Assembly: GCA_003248655.1 (NCBI GenBank)
Contig: QFPM01000003.1
Coordinates: 80,231 to 144,230, forward strand
DNA length: 64,000 nucleotides
From: Microbacterium sp.
GTDB lineage: Bacteria > Actinomycetota > Actinomycetes > Actinomycetales > Microbacteriaceae
Reading direction: 5' to 3'
The notes beneath the pieces are model-generated. The model was not told the DNA's origin. It did not search any database and saw only the letters and a program-made list of their open reading frames with translations. The stretch's first letter is position 1, and every line of letters starts with the position of its first letter. Below are positions 17,886-26,050 of this stretch, one piece after another. Position numbers and translations under genes: made by a program.

Positions 17886-18773
17886 TTGGCTGAGAAGTTC
17901 GAATCGTCGCCCGAGACACCCGAGTCCGAGTCGACGGAGACCGCACTGCGGCGCCGTGTGCGCCGCCCCGAGCCTGCGCGACGCGCGGTGCTCTCCCGCC
18001 CCGAGGCGGTCGCCCGTCCGGCCGCCCCGCGCCGCACCGGCTCCGGCCACCCCGTTCGCAGCTTTCTGACGGTGGCAGCCGTCGCGGCGCTCGTCGCGAC
18101 CGTCGCCGTCCCCGCCGCCTTCACCGCCGCCGGCGGTAGCCCCGCCGAGGCGGCCGTCACGACAGTGCAGCAGGTCGCCGCCGACAACGCACAGTCGCTC
18201 GTCGTGGCATCCGAAGCGATGCCGATCGTCCTCGACCGTGGCGGATACAGCGCCACGACGCCCGAGGAGATCAAGCAGAAGAAGGACGAAGAGGCCGCGA
18301 AGGCCGCCGCCGCGGCGCGCATCTCGGCATCGAGCAGCGCGTCGGCCACCTACACCGGAGCGATCGCCGAGTCGATCGCTCCCGCCGGGTCGGTCGTGCG
18401 TCCGCTCACCTCGTTCAACGCCTTCGGCACGCCCTACGCCGGCCACAAGGGCACCGACTACATGGCCGACCGGGGCACCCCGATCTACGCGATCGCGGAC
18501 GGCGTCGTCGTCGCCTCGACCGAGAACGGCCCGGGCTGGGGCGTCTACGTCAAGATCGCCCACAACATCGGCGGCCAGAGCGTCACGTCGCTGTACGCGC
18601 ACATGACCTACGGCACCCGCCGGGTCACCGTCGGCGACACGGTCACCGCAGGTCAGCTGATCGGCCAGGTCGGCGACACGGGGCGCGCCTACGGCACCCA
18701 CCTGCACCTCGAGATCTACGTCAACGGTGCGTGGGTCAACGCCGAGAGCTGGCTGCAGGCCAACGCCCGCTGA
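17886..18773 (+). CDS. M23 family peptidase (cell-wall hydrolase)
   Basis: A 295-residue exported protein: a basic cytoplasmic N-terminus, a membrane/signal segment (about 56-80, SFLTVAAVAALVATVAVPAA) and a C-terminal M23 domain with GHKGTDYMADRGTPIYAIADG and HLHLEIYVNG, carrying the zinc ligands HxxxD and HLH. It should cut peptidoglycan cross-links. I chose the TTG at 17886 behind GGAGG. The open frame upstream to an ATG at 17736 encodes a basic low-complexity stretch that coincides with the structured leader. Confidence 0.85.
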   Translation: MAEKFESSPETPESESTETALRRRVRRPEPARRAVLSRPEAVARPAAPRRTGSGHPVRSFLTVAAVAALVATVAVPAAFTAAGGSPAEAAVTTVQQVAADNAQSLVVASEAMPIVLDRGGYSATTPEEIKQKKDEEAAKAAAAARISASSSASATYTGAIAESIAPAGSVVRPLTSFNAFGTPYAGHKGTDYMADRGTPIYAIADGVVVASTENGPGWGVYVKIAHNIGGQSVTSLYAHMTYGTRRVTVGDTVTAGQLIGQVGDTGRAYGTHLHLEIYVNGAWVNAESWLQANAR

Positions 18774-18880
18774 CCCCGCGAGATCCCGACACGCGCCATC
18801 CGTTCACCTGCGTGTCGCCGAGTGGTGCCGTGGGTGTATTAGCCTGATCCCGACGCTCGGAGAAAGCTGAGGGGGAGTCG

Positions 18881-19012
18881 ATGGACACTGCAGGAGAGTG
18901 CATCCGCACCACGGATGCCCTCTGCCGGAATGCTTCCGGCCGCTACGTCCTTCGGCATCGTGTGCACTGCTGCCGCGGCATCCGCCGTGGCATCGAGGCG
19001 CTGTCTTCATGA
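18881..19012 (+). CDS. Small 43-residue ORF ending inside a terminator
   Basis: An ATG behind a strong GAGGGGGAG Shine-Dalgarno opens a 43-codon frame rich in Arg and Cys (Cys7, 15, 30, 31). Its TGA lies in the loop and 3' arm of an intrinsic terminator. TAGCCT at 18840-18845 is a possible -10 box. This is the layout of a leader peptide/attenuator or of a very short monocistronic mRNA. The consecutive TGC codons recall cysteine-sensing uORFs, but the next gene is an HNH nuclease, not a sulfur gene. Homologues unknown to me. Confidence 0.45.
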   Translation: MDTAGECIRTTDALCRNASGRYVLRHRVHCCRGIRRGIEALSS

Positions 19013-19025
19013 CAGCGCCTTTTTT
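18996..19025 (+). terminator. Intrinsic terminator before the HNH gene
   Basis: A perfect stem GGCGCTGTC/GACAGCGCC with a TTCAT loop is followed by TTTTTT, a canonical Rho-independent terminator. The 18774-19108 gap holds this, the small ORF, and a CGACACGC/GCGTGTCG inverted repeat (18787-18817) just after the M23 gene. Confidence 0.92.
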
Positions 19026-19108
19026 GTGCCCGCGAGACCTCCTTCGCTCCTGCGAGGTCGACACCGAGAGACCGTGAAGCCGTCACGGTCGTTCGAGAGG
19101 AGCCCGCT

Positions 19109-19606
19109 ATGCGCACCCTGGTACTGAACGCAGGATACGAACCGCTCGCCGTCGTGTCGTTCAAGCGAGCCCTCGTGCTCGTCATGAACGAGAAGGCGAC
19201 CGTCATCGAGCGGATCGAGGATAATCCGGTCTGGGGCATCCGCGGCTCGTGTGATCGCCCCGCCGTCATCGTCCTGACCCGCTACGTGCGCGTGCCGGGC
19301 GCGCGCCGCGTGCCGGTGACCCGGCGCGGAGTGCTACGCCGTGACGGCCACCGCTGCGCCTACTGCGGCAAGGGTGCAACGACGATCGACCACGTGCTGC
19401 CGCGCTCGCGCGGGGGCGCCGACTCGTGGGAGAACCTCGTCGCCGCGTGCCTGCGCTGCAACAACGTCAAGGGCGACCGCACCCCGCAGGAGATGAACTG
19501 GGAGCTGCGCTGGATTCCGCAGCCTCCCCGCGGCACACAGTGGACCGTGCGCGGCACGGAGCGCTCCGATCCCGCCTGGGAGCCGTACCTCTCGCTCGCC
19601 GCCTGA
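19109..19606 (+). CDS. HNH endonuclease
   Basis: A 165-residue protein with a C-terminal HNH domain: CAYCGKGATTIDHVLPRSRGG and then NLVAACLRCNNVKGDR, with the two CxxC pairs and the catalytic DH. The N-terminal half (LVLNAGYEPLAVVSFKRALVLV) is typical of the widespread stand-alone actinobacterial HNH proteins. The biological role is not established; they are chromosomal and conserved, so defence is not assumed. The ATG has GAGAGGAG upstream. Confidence 0.9.
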   Translation: MRTLVLNAGYEPLAVVSFKRALVLVMNEKATVIERIEDNPVWGIRGSCDRPAVIVLTRYVRVPGARRVPVTRRGVLRRDGHRCAYCGKGATTIDHVLPRSRGGADSWENLVAACLRCNNVKGDRTPQEMNWELRWIPQPPRGTQWTVRGTERSDPAWEPYLSLAA

Positions 19607-19625
19607 CCCGCGGTCGCTCGCCCGG

Positions 19626-20282
19626 TCAGCCGGGCAGGTACGACAGCACCCAGCCGGCATCCCGCCGGTCGTAGCGCACGCGCCTGCTCGCCGCGCGCGG
19701 ATTCGAGACCCAGAACGTCAGTCGGTGCGGCGTCACCGCGAACCCTGCCCAGCCTGCGGGCGGGGAGAAGTCGGGGTGCTCCGCACCGCCGTGCGCGTCG
19801 AGGAACGCCGCCCACCGCTCGCGGCGGGTCTCGAGGGGCTCCTGCGCGAACTCGGTCGTGTTCTGCCACGCGAGCTGCTGCAGGTACGGAGAGCGGAGCG
19901 CGTAGCTCGCGTCGGACTCGTCTGCGCTCGTGCGCGCGGCGGTGCCCTGCACGACGAGCTGGCGCGTGAACCCCGGCCACAGGATCGTGAGCGCGACGCG
20001 GGGGTTCGCCGCCAGCTGCGCGACTTTCGCGCTCACGGCATCCGTGTGGAAGAAGAACCGCTCGCCGTCGTAGTCGCTCAGCATCGTCGTGCGGGCATCC
20101 GGCTGGCCGTCCGGGCCCGCGGTCGACACGGTCATCAGCATGCGGTCCTCGCCCGGTGCCGGTAGCCACTCCGCCGCGAGGGCGAGCGGGTCGGCCGCGG
20201 GCCGGTCGGACTGCACCGGATCGGTGTCGTGGTCGATCTCGACAGGCGCCGGTGGGATGCCGGGGGCGTACGACGGCGTCAT
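19626..20282 (-). CDS. Pyridoxamine 5'-phosphate oxidase-like flavoprotein
   Basis: A 218-residue FMN split-barrel protein of the PNPOx family: DPLALAAEWLPAP, PDARTTMLSDYDGERFFFHTDAVSAKV, and the C-terminal SRRVRYDRRDAGWVLSYLPG resembling the PdxH end. It may be a genuine PdxH or a specialised paralogue. It is the last gene of a tightly overlapped operon after creatininase (ATGA, 4 bp) and FAD oxidase genes, which argues for a role in that pathway rather than B6 metabolism. Confidence 0.75.
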   Translation of the reverse strand: MTPSYAPGIPPAPVEIDHDTDPVQSDRPAADPLALAAEWLPAPGEDRMLMTVSTAGPDGQPDARTTMLSDYDGERFFFHTDAVSAKVAQLAANPRVALTILWPGFTRQLVVQGTAARTSADESDASYALRSPYLQQLAWQNTTEFAQEPLETRRERWAAFLDAHGGAEHPDFSPPAGWAGFAVTPHRLTFWVSNPRAASRRVRYDRRDAGWVLSYLPG

Positions 20283-21082
20283 CCGAACACGAACCCGTCG
20301 ATCTCGGCGAGCGCCTCGCACACGAACTGCACGCCGCGGTCGTAGAGCTCGGCGCCGTAGGCGGCGTTCGCGCCGGTCGCGTCGCCGATGACCCCCTCGG
20401 GGCCGAAGTCGTCGCTCGTCCAGCCGAACATGACCGGCTTGCGGTTGAAGCCGATGTGGGTGAGCCCCGCGATGTGCTCGGGGACGTTCCGCGCGGGCAT
20501 GTCGGGAGCGACGAGGTGGGGCGCCAGGTGCATGACGAGCGAGGTCTCGGAGAACCCGCCGTGGATGCCCTGGCCCATCTCGTCGGGGCGGCCCTCCTTG
20601 CCGTCGCCCGCGCCGCTCGCGGTCGCCGGCATCGAGAAGCTCCGGAGGCCAAAGCGGCGTCGCAGCTCGCGGTTCGCCCAGCCGAGCAGCATGACGTTGC
20701 CGCCGTGCCCGTTGACGAACACGACGGTCTTCGCGGGCGTCATCGCGATCGAACGGCCGATGTCGATGAGCTCGTCGAGCACTGTCGTGCCCTCCAGCCA
20801 CACGGTCCCCGGCGCCCAGTAGTGCTCGTCGGATTTCGCGTAGCTGATGGTCGGCAACACCCACGCGTCGATACCCTCCGCGGCCACGCGCTCGACGGCC
20901 GCCGTCGCGATCGACTCGGCGACGAGCGCGTCGGTGCGCAGCGGCAGGTGCGGCCCGTGGTGTTCGATCGCCCCGATCGGGATGACGGCGATCGAGCGGT
21001 CGGTGAGCAGGTGCGTGAGCGCGGGGCCGGAGAGGTCGGCCCACTGGCGGGATGCCGGGGTGAACGGCACGGCATCCGTCAT
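20279..21082 (-). CDS. Creatininase family amidohydrolase
   Basis: A 267-residue protein of the creatininase fold with the metal-site motifs PIGAIEHHGPHLPLRTD, VFVNGHGGN and GIHGGFSETS. Relatives hydrolyse cyclic amides or release amino-terminal residues; the substrate here is unknown. It overlaps both neighbours by 4 bp (ATGA), making a coupled FAD-oxidase/creatininase/PNPOx-like operon. A mycofactocin role was considered but no mycofactocin genes are present. Confidence 0.85.
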   Translation of the reverse strand: MTDAVPFTPASRQWADLSGPALTHLLTDRSIAVIPIGAIEHHGPHLPLRTDALVAESIATAAVERVAAEGIDAWVLPTISYAKSDEHYWAPGTVWLEGTTVLDELIDIGRSIAMTPAKTVVFVNGHGGNVMLLGWANRELRRRFGLRSFSMPATASGAGDGKEGRPDEMGQGIHGGFSETSLVMHLAPHLVAPDMPARNVPEHIAGLTHIGFNRKPVMFGWTSDDFGPEGVIGDATGANAAYGAELYDRGVQFVCEALAEIDGFVFG

Positions 21083-22440
21083 CGGATCGCGCCCTTCTGC
21101 GGGCCGGCGTAGTCGGGGTTGAGCTTGCCGGGGTTGAGGAGACCGTGCGGGTCGGTGATCGCGGCGAGCGCGATCGTCTCGGGCAGGCGGAAGTCGACGT
21201 TCCACTGGTGCGGATTGTGCACGCCGACGCCGAGTTCGCCGAGCGCGGCGATGCCGTCGTAGACCTGCTCGGGGCTCTCGTAGATGCCTGCGAGCATGCC
21301 GATCGGCTTCGTCGCGGTCGCCTCGATGTGCAGGTGCGCGCCGGGGTAGACGGCGATGACCTCGTCGTGGCGGTCGATGAGCGCGTCGCCGCCGACTTCG
21401 ACGTGGAAGTACACGCCGGGCTCGGACTTCTGCAGCCATTCGATCGGGTGGTTGTAGCTGATGACCGAGATCGCCGACGAGGTCTGCGGGCCCTCGCGGA
21501 CGTCTTCGATGCGGCCGCCGGCGCCCTCGATGATCGCGGTCGCCTCTTCGACGAGCGAGGAGTCGACGATCATGCGCAGCGAACTGCGCCCCTCGGGGAA
21601 CGCGTCGTCGGGCGGCAGCTGCGCCGACACGTGCGGGTCGTCAGCCGAGACGAGCCGCGGGTAGGGTCGTAGCGCGGCGAGGCTCCGGAGCACCGACATC
21701 GACCCGGCGAAGTCCGGGAACGAGGCGTACAGGCCGCGCCAGTCGCGGAGCGGCTCGAGACGCACCGTCGCGCGCACGATGATGCCCGCCGTGCCGTAGT
21801 TGTGCACGTAGCCGAGCGCATCGTCACCTTCGACGTGCACGATCTCGCCGCCGGATGCCGGGGTGACGACATCCAGCGCGATGACGAACCCCTCGTGGTT
21901 GCTGCCGTGCTCGATCGACCCGGTGCCGCCGGACCCGCCGGAGAGGAAGCCGCCGAGGGTCGTGTGCACGGTCGACGGGTACATCCACAGCTCCTGCCCG
22001 GTGCCGCGCGCCGCGAGCTCGAGCGCGGCCATCGGAGCGCCCGCCTCGGCGGTGATCCAGCCGTCGCCCACCTCGACGATGGCTCGCGCGCGGGACAGGT
22101 CGAGCACGACGCCGCCGGGCATCGGGATCGCCTGCCCGTAGTTGCCGGTGCCCTTACCGCGCGGGGTGATCGGGGCGCCGTGCGCGACGAGGATGCGCAC
22201 CGCGGCGGCGATCTGCTCGGCATCCGCGGGGAAGACGACGAGGTCGGCGACGCCCAACGGCAGCAGTTCGGCGATGATCGGCGACATGCGGGCGCCGTCG
22301 ACGGATGCCTTCTCGCGCTGGCGCGGATCGCTCGAGACGGCGCGGGGCCCGAGGGCGGCGACGAGCTCCGCCTCGAGGGCGGCGTAGTCGGGAGCGGAGG
22401 TCTCCGCGTGGTCGAGGGTGCCTGCGGAAGTGCCGGTCAT
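21079..22440 (-). CDS. FAD-binding (PCMH-type) oxidoreductase
   Basis: A 453-residue flavoprotein: a FAD-binding PCMH domain (about 45-230, LVVFPADAEQIAAAVRILVAHGAPITPRG, then GGFLSGGSGGTGSIEHG) and a C-terminal cap ending HGLLNPGKLNPDYAG. It resembles GlcD/4-cresol-dehydrogenase-type oxidases that oxidise hydroxy- or amine-bearing carbons. The ATG at 22440 has AAAGGA upstream; two other in-frame ATGs closer to the divergent regulator are less well placed. It heads the three-gene operon. Confidence 0.85.
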   Translation of the reverse strand: MTGTSAGTLDHAETSAPDYAALEAELVAALGPRAVSSDPRQREKASVDGARMSPIIAELLPLGVADLVVFPADAEQIAAAVRILVAHGAPITPRGKGTGNYGQAIPMPGGVVLDLSRARAIVEVGDGWITAEAGAPMAALELAARGTGQELWMYPSTVHTTLGGFLSGGSGGTGSIEHGSNHEGFVIALDVVTPASGGEIVHVEGDDALGYVHNYGTAGIIVRATVRLEPLRDWRGLYASFPDFAGSMSVLRSLAALRPYPRLVSADDPHVSAQLPPDDAFPEGRSSLRMIVDSSLVEEATAIIEGAGGRIEDVREGPQTSSAISVISYNHPIEWLQKSEPGVYFHVEVGGDALIDRHDEVIAVYPGAHLHIEATATKPIGMLAGIYESPEQVYDGIAALGELGVGVHNPHQWNVDFRLPETIALAAITDPHGLLNPGKLNPDYAGPQKGAIR

Positions 22441-22474
22441 CTCGGTTTCCTTTCTCATGTCATAGTCTTCAGTC

Positions 22475-23065
22475 ATGTCTGATACGGAGGTCGACGACGG
22501 CGCTGCGTCGGCCGCGCGAGCGCTGGGCGCCCGCATCCGGGCTCTCCGTCAGGGTCAGCAGCTGACCCTCACGCAGCTCGCCGCGCAGGCCGATCTGTCG
22601 CACTCGTTCCTCAGTCAGGTCGAGCGGGGCCTCGAGCGGATGAGCATGACGTCGCTCTTCCGGGTCGCGCAGGCGCTCGGCACGACGCAGCAGGCGCTGC
22701 TCACCGACGCATCGCCGGCGGAGCCTCGGGGCGAAGGCGCGTACTTCATCTCGCGCGCGAACCAGGCGACGCCGCTGGATGCGGGAGGCCGCCCCGTGCG
22801 CGTGCTCGCCCAAGATCACCCGCGCTTCGTGCCGATGGTCATGTCCGGCACCTTCACCGAGGACATGTGGTGGGTGCACGACGAGGAGGAGTTCCTCTAC
22901 GTGCTGGAAGGCCAGCTCGTCGTCGTGCTCGACGACGAGGAGTTCACCCTGGATGCCGGTGACGCCGTCTACTACCAGGGCGGCGTGCGCCACCGCTGGC
23001 GCACCGAGCCGGGCGCGGTCGCGCGCGTGCTGACGGTCAAGGAAAGCACTCCCGGCGAGCACTGA
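22475..23065 (+). CDS. XRE family regulator with cupin sensor
   Basis: A 196-residue regulator: N-terminal HTH (about 17-75, LTQLAAQADLSHSFLSQVERGLERMS) and a C-terminal cupin (about 110-190) with EEEFLYVLEGQLVVVLDDEEF and GGVRHRWR. This architecture senses a small catabolite. It is divergent from the FAD-oxidase operon with only 34 bp between the two starts, so it very likely controls that operon and itself. The gap contains repeated GTCATGTC/GTCATAGTC half-sites. Confidence 0.88.
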   Translation: MSDTEVDDGAASAARALGARIRALRQGQQLTLTQLAAQADLSHSFLSQVERGLERMSMTSLFRVAQALGTTQQALLTDASPAEPRGEGAYFISRANQATPLDAGGRPVRVLAQDHPRFVPMVMSGTFTEDMWWVHDEEEFLYVLEGQLVVVLDDEEFTLDAGDAVYYQGGVRHRWRTEPGAVARVLTVKESTPGEH

Positions 23066-23073
23066 GCGCGCCG

Positions 23074-24135
23074 TCACGATCCGCCGCCGAGCTCTCGGGC
23101 GACCGTCGCGAGGTCGGCAGCGTAGACGGCTTCGTCGCCCGGCCGCGAGCCGCCGGCGATGACGACGCCGCCGACGATTCCCGTGTCGAGGAGCGCGCGG
23201 CCGTACTCGATCGCGAGCCGGATGCCGGCGGCACGCACATCGCGCGCCGCGAACAGCGCGTCGATGAACCCGCTCGGGAGCTTGGCCGCGTGGAACGAGT
23301 CGAGCAGCGCCGCGCCTTCGCGGTCGACGACGAGCGGGACGCCGGGGAGCACCGGCGCCGTCGCTCCCGCCGAGCGGCACTGCGCGACGAACTCGGCCAG
23401 CTCGTCGGCGTCGCCGGCGTACTGCGTGAGGCAGAGCTGACCGCCGGCGCGTTGCTTCTGCGCGACGCGTGCCCCGCGAGCCTCGACCGGGGGAGCGGCG
23501 GGCGACTCGGCGAACGAGGTCAGCATCCCGAGCGCGCGGGCGCGAGGGATCGTCGTCGTCGACTCGAGGTCGAAGACCGGGCGGGCGTCGGGGCGGTCGC
23601 CCGTCTCGGTGTGGTCCCCCGTGACGCAGTGGATGCCCGCGGCCCCGATCGCGCGCAGCGACGCGAGCTCGCGTTCGAGCGCCGTGCGGTTGCGGTCGCG
23701 GGCGTTGAAGCCCATCCACAGGCGGAGCCCTGTCGCGGTGATGAGGGCGGCGCGGTAGGACGGGGGGAACTGCACGCGCGAGCGACCGGCATCCCCCGAG
23801 AGGACGGCGTCGACGCTGCCGAGGAGCGCGTCGGCGCTCGGGGCGACGGCATCCGAGCTCATCGCGCGGACGGGAAAGCCCGTGAAGACGAGCGGGCGTC
23901 GCCCCGCGATCTGCTGGATCTCGCGCCCGGCGGCGGTCGCGGCAGCCCCGTCATCCGCGAGTGGCGACGCATCGCCCGCCCACCGCACCGGCAGCTCGCG
24001 CCCCAGGAACACGCAGGGCGCCGGGACAACCTCGCACGTGCCGTCGGCGTTGACGCCGCCGCACGGCCCGTAGGTCATCTCCTTCGGGCACCCCGCGGCG
24101 CGGCTCGGCGGGGCGTCGATCACGGCGGCGCTCAC
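23074..24135 (-). CDS. Methylene-THF reductase-like protein with N-terminal four-Cys motif (copy A)
   Basis: A 353-residue protein. Residues 16-41 carry Cys16, 25, 34 and 41 in the CPKxMxYGPCGGV pattern usually seen in a C-terminal MTHFR_C domain; here it is N-terminal. A MetF-type TIM barrel follows, with NARDRNRTALERELASLRA and CVTGDHTETG. It probably binds FAD and folate and interconverts methyl- and methylene-THF, with the Cys cluster (Zn or FeS) as a redox or partner site. The GTG start overlaps the stop of copy B by 4 bp. Confidence 0.78.
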   Translation of the reverse strand: MSAAVIDAPPSRAAGCPKEMTYGPCGGVNADGTCEVVPAPCVFLGRELPVRWAGDASPLADDGAAATAAGREIQQIAGRRPLVFTGFPVRAMSSDAVAPSADALLGSVDAVLSGDAGRSRVQFPPSYRAALITATGLRLWMGFNARDRNRTALERELASLRAIGAAGIHCVTGDHTETGDRPDARPVFDLESTTTIPRARALGMLTSFAESPAAPPVEARGARVAQKQRAGGQLCLTQYAGDADELAEFVAQCRSAGATAPVLPGVPLVVDREGAALLDSFHAAKLPSGFIDALFAARDVRAAGIRLAIEYGRALLDTGIVGGVVIAGGSRPGDEAVYAADLATVARELGGGS

Positions 24136-25232
24136 GCGATCGCCTCGCGGATGAGCTGGGCCGTGCGCGCCGCGGCATCCACCGCGGCCAGGCCGGTCGG
24201 ATCCGTCTCGTCGTCGCGGATCACGGAAAGGTGGATGCCGGCGATGCCAGGGATGCTCAGGGCCTGATGCGCAGCCTCCGCCGCCGCGACAATGCCGGTC
24301 TGCAGCGGGTCGCGCGACGACGAGACCGTCGCGGCGAGCCCCGTGGGCAGGGCGACCGCCGGAAGCGCCGCCAGCCGCGCCCCCGCGCGCGCCGAGGTGA
24401 TCACCGGGATCGGCGCGAGGAGCGGAATCGGGGTGCCTTCCGCCGCGACGGCGGCCGCGAACGCGGCGACGGCATCGAGGTTGCCGCAGAGGTTCAGGAT
24501 GCCGAGCTCGGCTCCCGCGCGGGCCTTGAGCGCGAGGCGGTGCGGCCGGAATGCCACCGGCGGCGCGATGGGCTGCTCGGCGACCGCGACGAACAGGCCC
24601 GCGCGCCGCCCGAGCGCGGCGACGCGCGTCGAGTCGAGGTCGAACACGGCCTCGGCCTCCGGCAGAGCCGTGGAGGCGGGGTGATCGCCCGTGACGGCAA
24701 GGATGCCGGCGACGCCGATGTCAGCGAGCGCGGCGAGCTCGCCTTCGAGGGCGACGCGGTTGCGATCGCGGCACGTGATGCCGGCGATCACGGTTGCGCC
24801 CGCGCGCTGGAGCACGAGGGACTTGTGCGTCGGGCTGAGCGCCTCGCGAAGCCCCGGCGGCTCTCCCGCGATGACCGCCGTGAGTCCCGCGAGGCGGGCA
24901 CCGGCGTCGGCGAGGACGCCGACATCCGTGCCGTGCACGGGGAGATCTGTCGTGATGACCCCGCCCGCCCGCACGCGCGCCGCGAACGCGTCGGCGGCGG
25001 CGAGGCGGGGAAGCTCCCGAAGGGCATCGCCGCTCTCGAGCGCGCCCGGTGGGGGAGCGATGTCGCCCGGGTCGAAGGCGAGTGAGGCGAGGGATGCCGG
25101 CTCGGCCAGGAACGCGCACGACGCGCCGGGAACCTCGCATCCACCGTCTGCCTGGACCCCGCCGCAGGGGCCGTAGACCATCCGCTTCGGGCAGCGACGC
25201 GACGCGGTGCGGAGGTGCAGCTGCGCGGGCAT
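24132..25232 (-). CDS. Methylene-THF reductase-like protein with N-terminal four-Cys motif (copy B)
   Basis: A 366-residue paralogue of the adjacent protein with the same order: Cys14, 23, 32, 39 (CPKRMVYGPCGGV), then a MetF-like barrel with CRDRNRVALEGELAALADIG and AVTGDHPAS. Tandem divergent copies suggest a heteromer or two steps on related C1-folates. The ATG has a strong GGGAGGGAG, and a GntR-type palindrome lies 37 nt upstream, the same as in the importer operon. It heads the two-gene unit. Confidence 0.78.
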   Translation of the reverse strand: MPAQLHLRTASRRCPKRMVYGPCGGVQADGGCEVPGASCAFLAEPASLASLAFDPGDIAPPPGALESGDALRELPRLAAADAFAARVRAGGVITTDLPVHGTDVGVLADAGARLAGLTAVIAGEPPGLREALSPTHKSLVLQRAGATVIAGITCRDRNRVALEGELAALADIGVAGILAVTGDHPASTALPEAEAVFDLDSTRVAALGRRAGLFVAVAEQPIAPPVAFRPHRLALKARAGAELGILNLCGNLDAVAAFAAAVAAEGTPIPLLAPIPVITSARAGARLAALPAVALPTGLAATVSSSRDPLQTGIVAAAEAAHQALSIPGIAGIHLSVIRDDETDPTGLAAVDAAARTAQLIREAIA

Positions 25233-25269
25233 TCTCGCTCCCTCCCGCTCGGTTCTCACGGCGATCAGA

Positions 25270-25286
25270 TGTTGGCGTCGCCAACA
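25270..25286. promoter_or_regulatory. TGTTGG-N5-CCAACA operator, site 1
   Basis: TGTTGGC-GTC-GCCAACA is a perfect palindrome 37 nt upstream of the copy B start. The core fits the TGGy-N3-rCCA pattern of FadR/FCD-type GntR regulators. An equivalent site sits at the same distance from the amidohydrolase start at 30283. Confidence 0.75.
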
Positions 25287-25373
25287 ATCCCCACTGTAGG
25301 AGCACGCCGTTTCGCCTTTGTTACGGTCGCGTGTGCGTCGATGACCGCGGGCATCCAACGCAGGTGGCCGCCC

Positions 25374-25379
25374 TAGACT
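25374..25379 (+). promoter_or_regulatory. -10 box, leaderless cyclodeaminase gene
   Basis: TAGACT, six bases, then the ATG at 25386. Confidence 0.55.
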
Positions 25380-25385
25380 CGCCCC

Positions 25386-26000
25386 ATGTCGGAGCCTGAA
25401 ACGCCCCTCGCCGCCGCGCCGATCGGCGGCTGGCTCGAACGCCTCGCCGCGCCCGTGCCGGACCCCGGCGGAGGCGCTGCCGCGGGCCTCGTCATCGCGA
25501 CCGGTGCCGCTCTCGTCGAGATGACGGCGGGCTACGCCGCGGGTGCGGAGCGCGACGGCATCCTCGAGCGTGCGTCGCAGGCGCGGCACGAGGCGCTCGC
25601 CGCCGCCGACGAGGATGGCCGCATGTCCGCCGCGCTCGTCGCGGCGTTCCGGATGCCGGCGGATGCCGCGGGCCGAGCCGCCGCGATCGCCGAGACGACG
25701 GTGCGCGCGGCCGACTCCAGTGCCGCGCTCGTTCGCGTCGCCGCGTCGCTTTCCGCCCCGCTCGCCTGGCTCGAGCAGCACGGCGAAACGCGCCTGGCCC
25801 CCGACGTGGCTGTCGCCGCGCGCCTGCTGGCCGCCGGCATCCGCGCGGCCGCCGTCAACATCCGCTGCGACGCGACCAGTGCAGCGGATGCCGGGGCGCC
25901 CGCGGGCGAAGTGGACCGCCTCGCCGCGATGCTCGCGGCGGCGCTCGATGACGCCGCGACGCTCGACGTTGTCGCGGAGCGGGTCACCGCAACCCTCTGA
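25386..26000 (+). CDS. Cyclodeaminase/cyclohydrolase family protein (FTCD_C-like)
   Basis: A 204-residue helical protein with the FTCD_C start PVPDPGGGAAAGLVIATGAALVEM. This family includes formimino-THF cyclodeaminase and the FchA methenyl-THF cyclohydrolase. Next to two MTHFR-like genes it would continue the C1-folate route from methylene/methenyl-THF. The ATG has a leaderless -10 box. A bidirectional terminator separates it from the convergent importer operon. Confidence 0.82.
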   Translation: MSEPETPLAAAPIGGWLERLAAPVPDPGGGAAAGLVIATGAALVEMTAGYAAGAERDGILERASQARHEALAAADEDGRMSAALVAAFRMPADAAGRAAAIAETTVRAADSSAALVRVAASLSAPLAWLEQHGETRLAPDVAVAARLLAAGIRAAAVNIRCDATSAADAGAPAGEVDRLAAMLAAALDDAATLDVVAERVTATL

Positions 26001-26003
26001 CGC

Positions 26004-26041
26004 GGAAACGCCCCGCCCCGAGTCGGGGGCGGGGCGTTTCC
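26004..26041. terminator. Bidirectional terminator
   Basis: A perfect 16-bp GC-rich stem (GGAAACGCCCCGCCCC and its complement) with a 6-nt loop lies between two convergent genes. Confidence 0.88.
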
Positions 26042-26050
26042 GGGTCGGGG

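Noticed and set aside
18846..19025. 6C RNA or another known small RNA before the HNH gene
   Set aside because: The two C-rich hairpin loops of that RNA are not present; the small ORF with a ribosome-binding site explains the segment better.
20279..21082. Mycofactocin MftE
   Set aside because: Creatininase fold alone is insufficient; no mftA/B/C/D or F genes are present.
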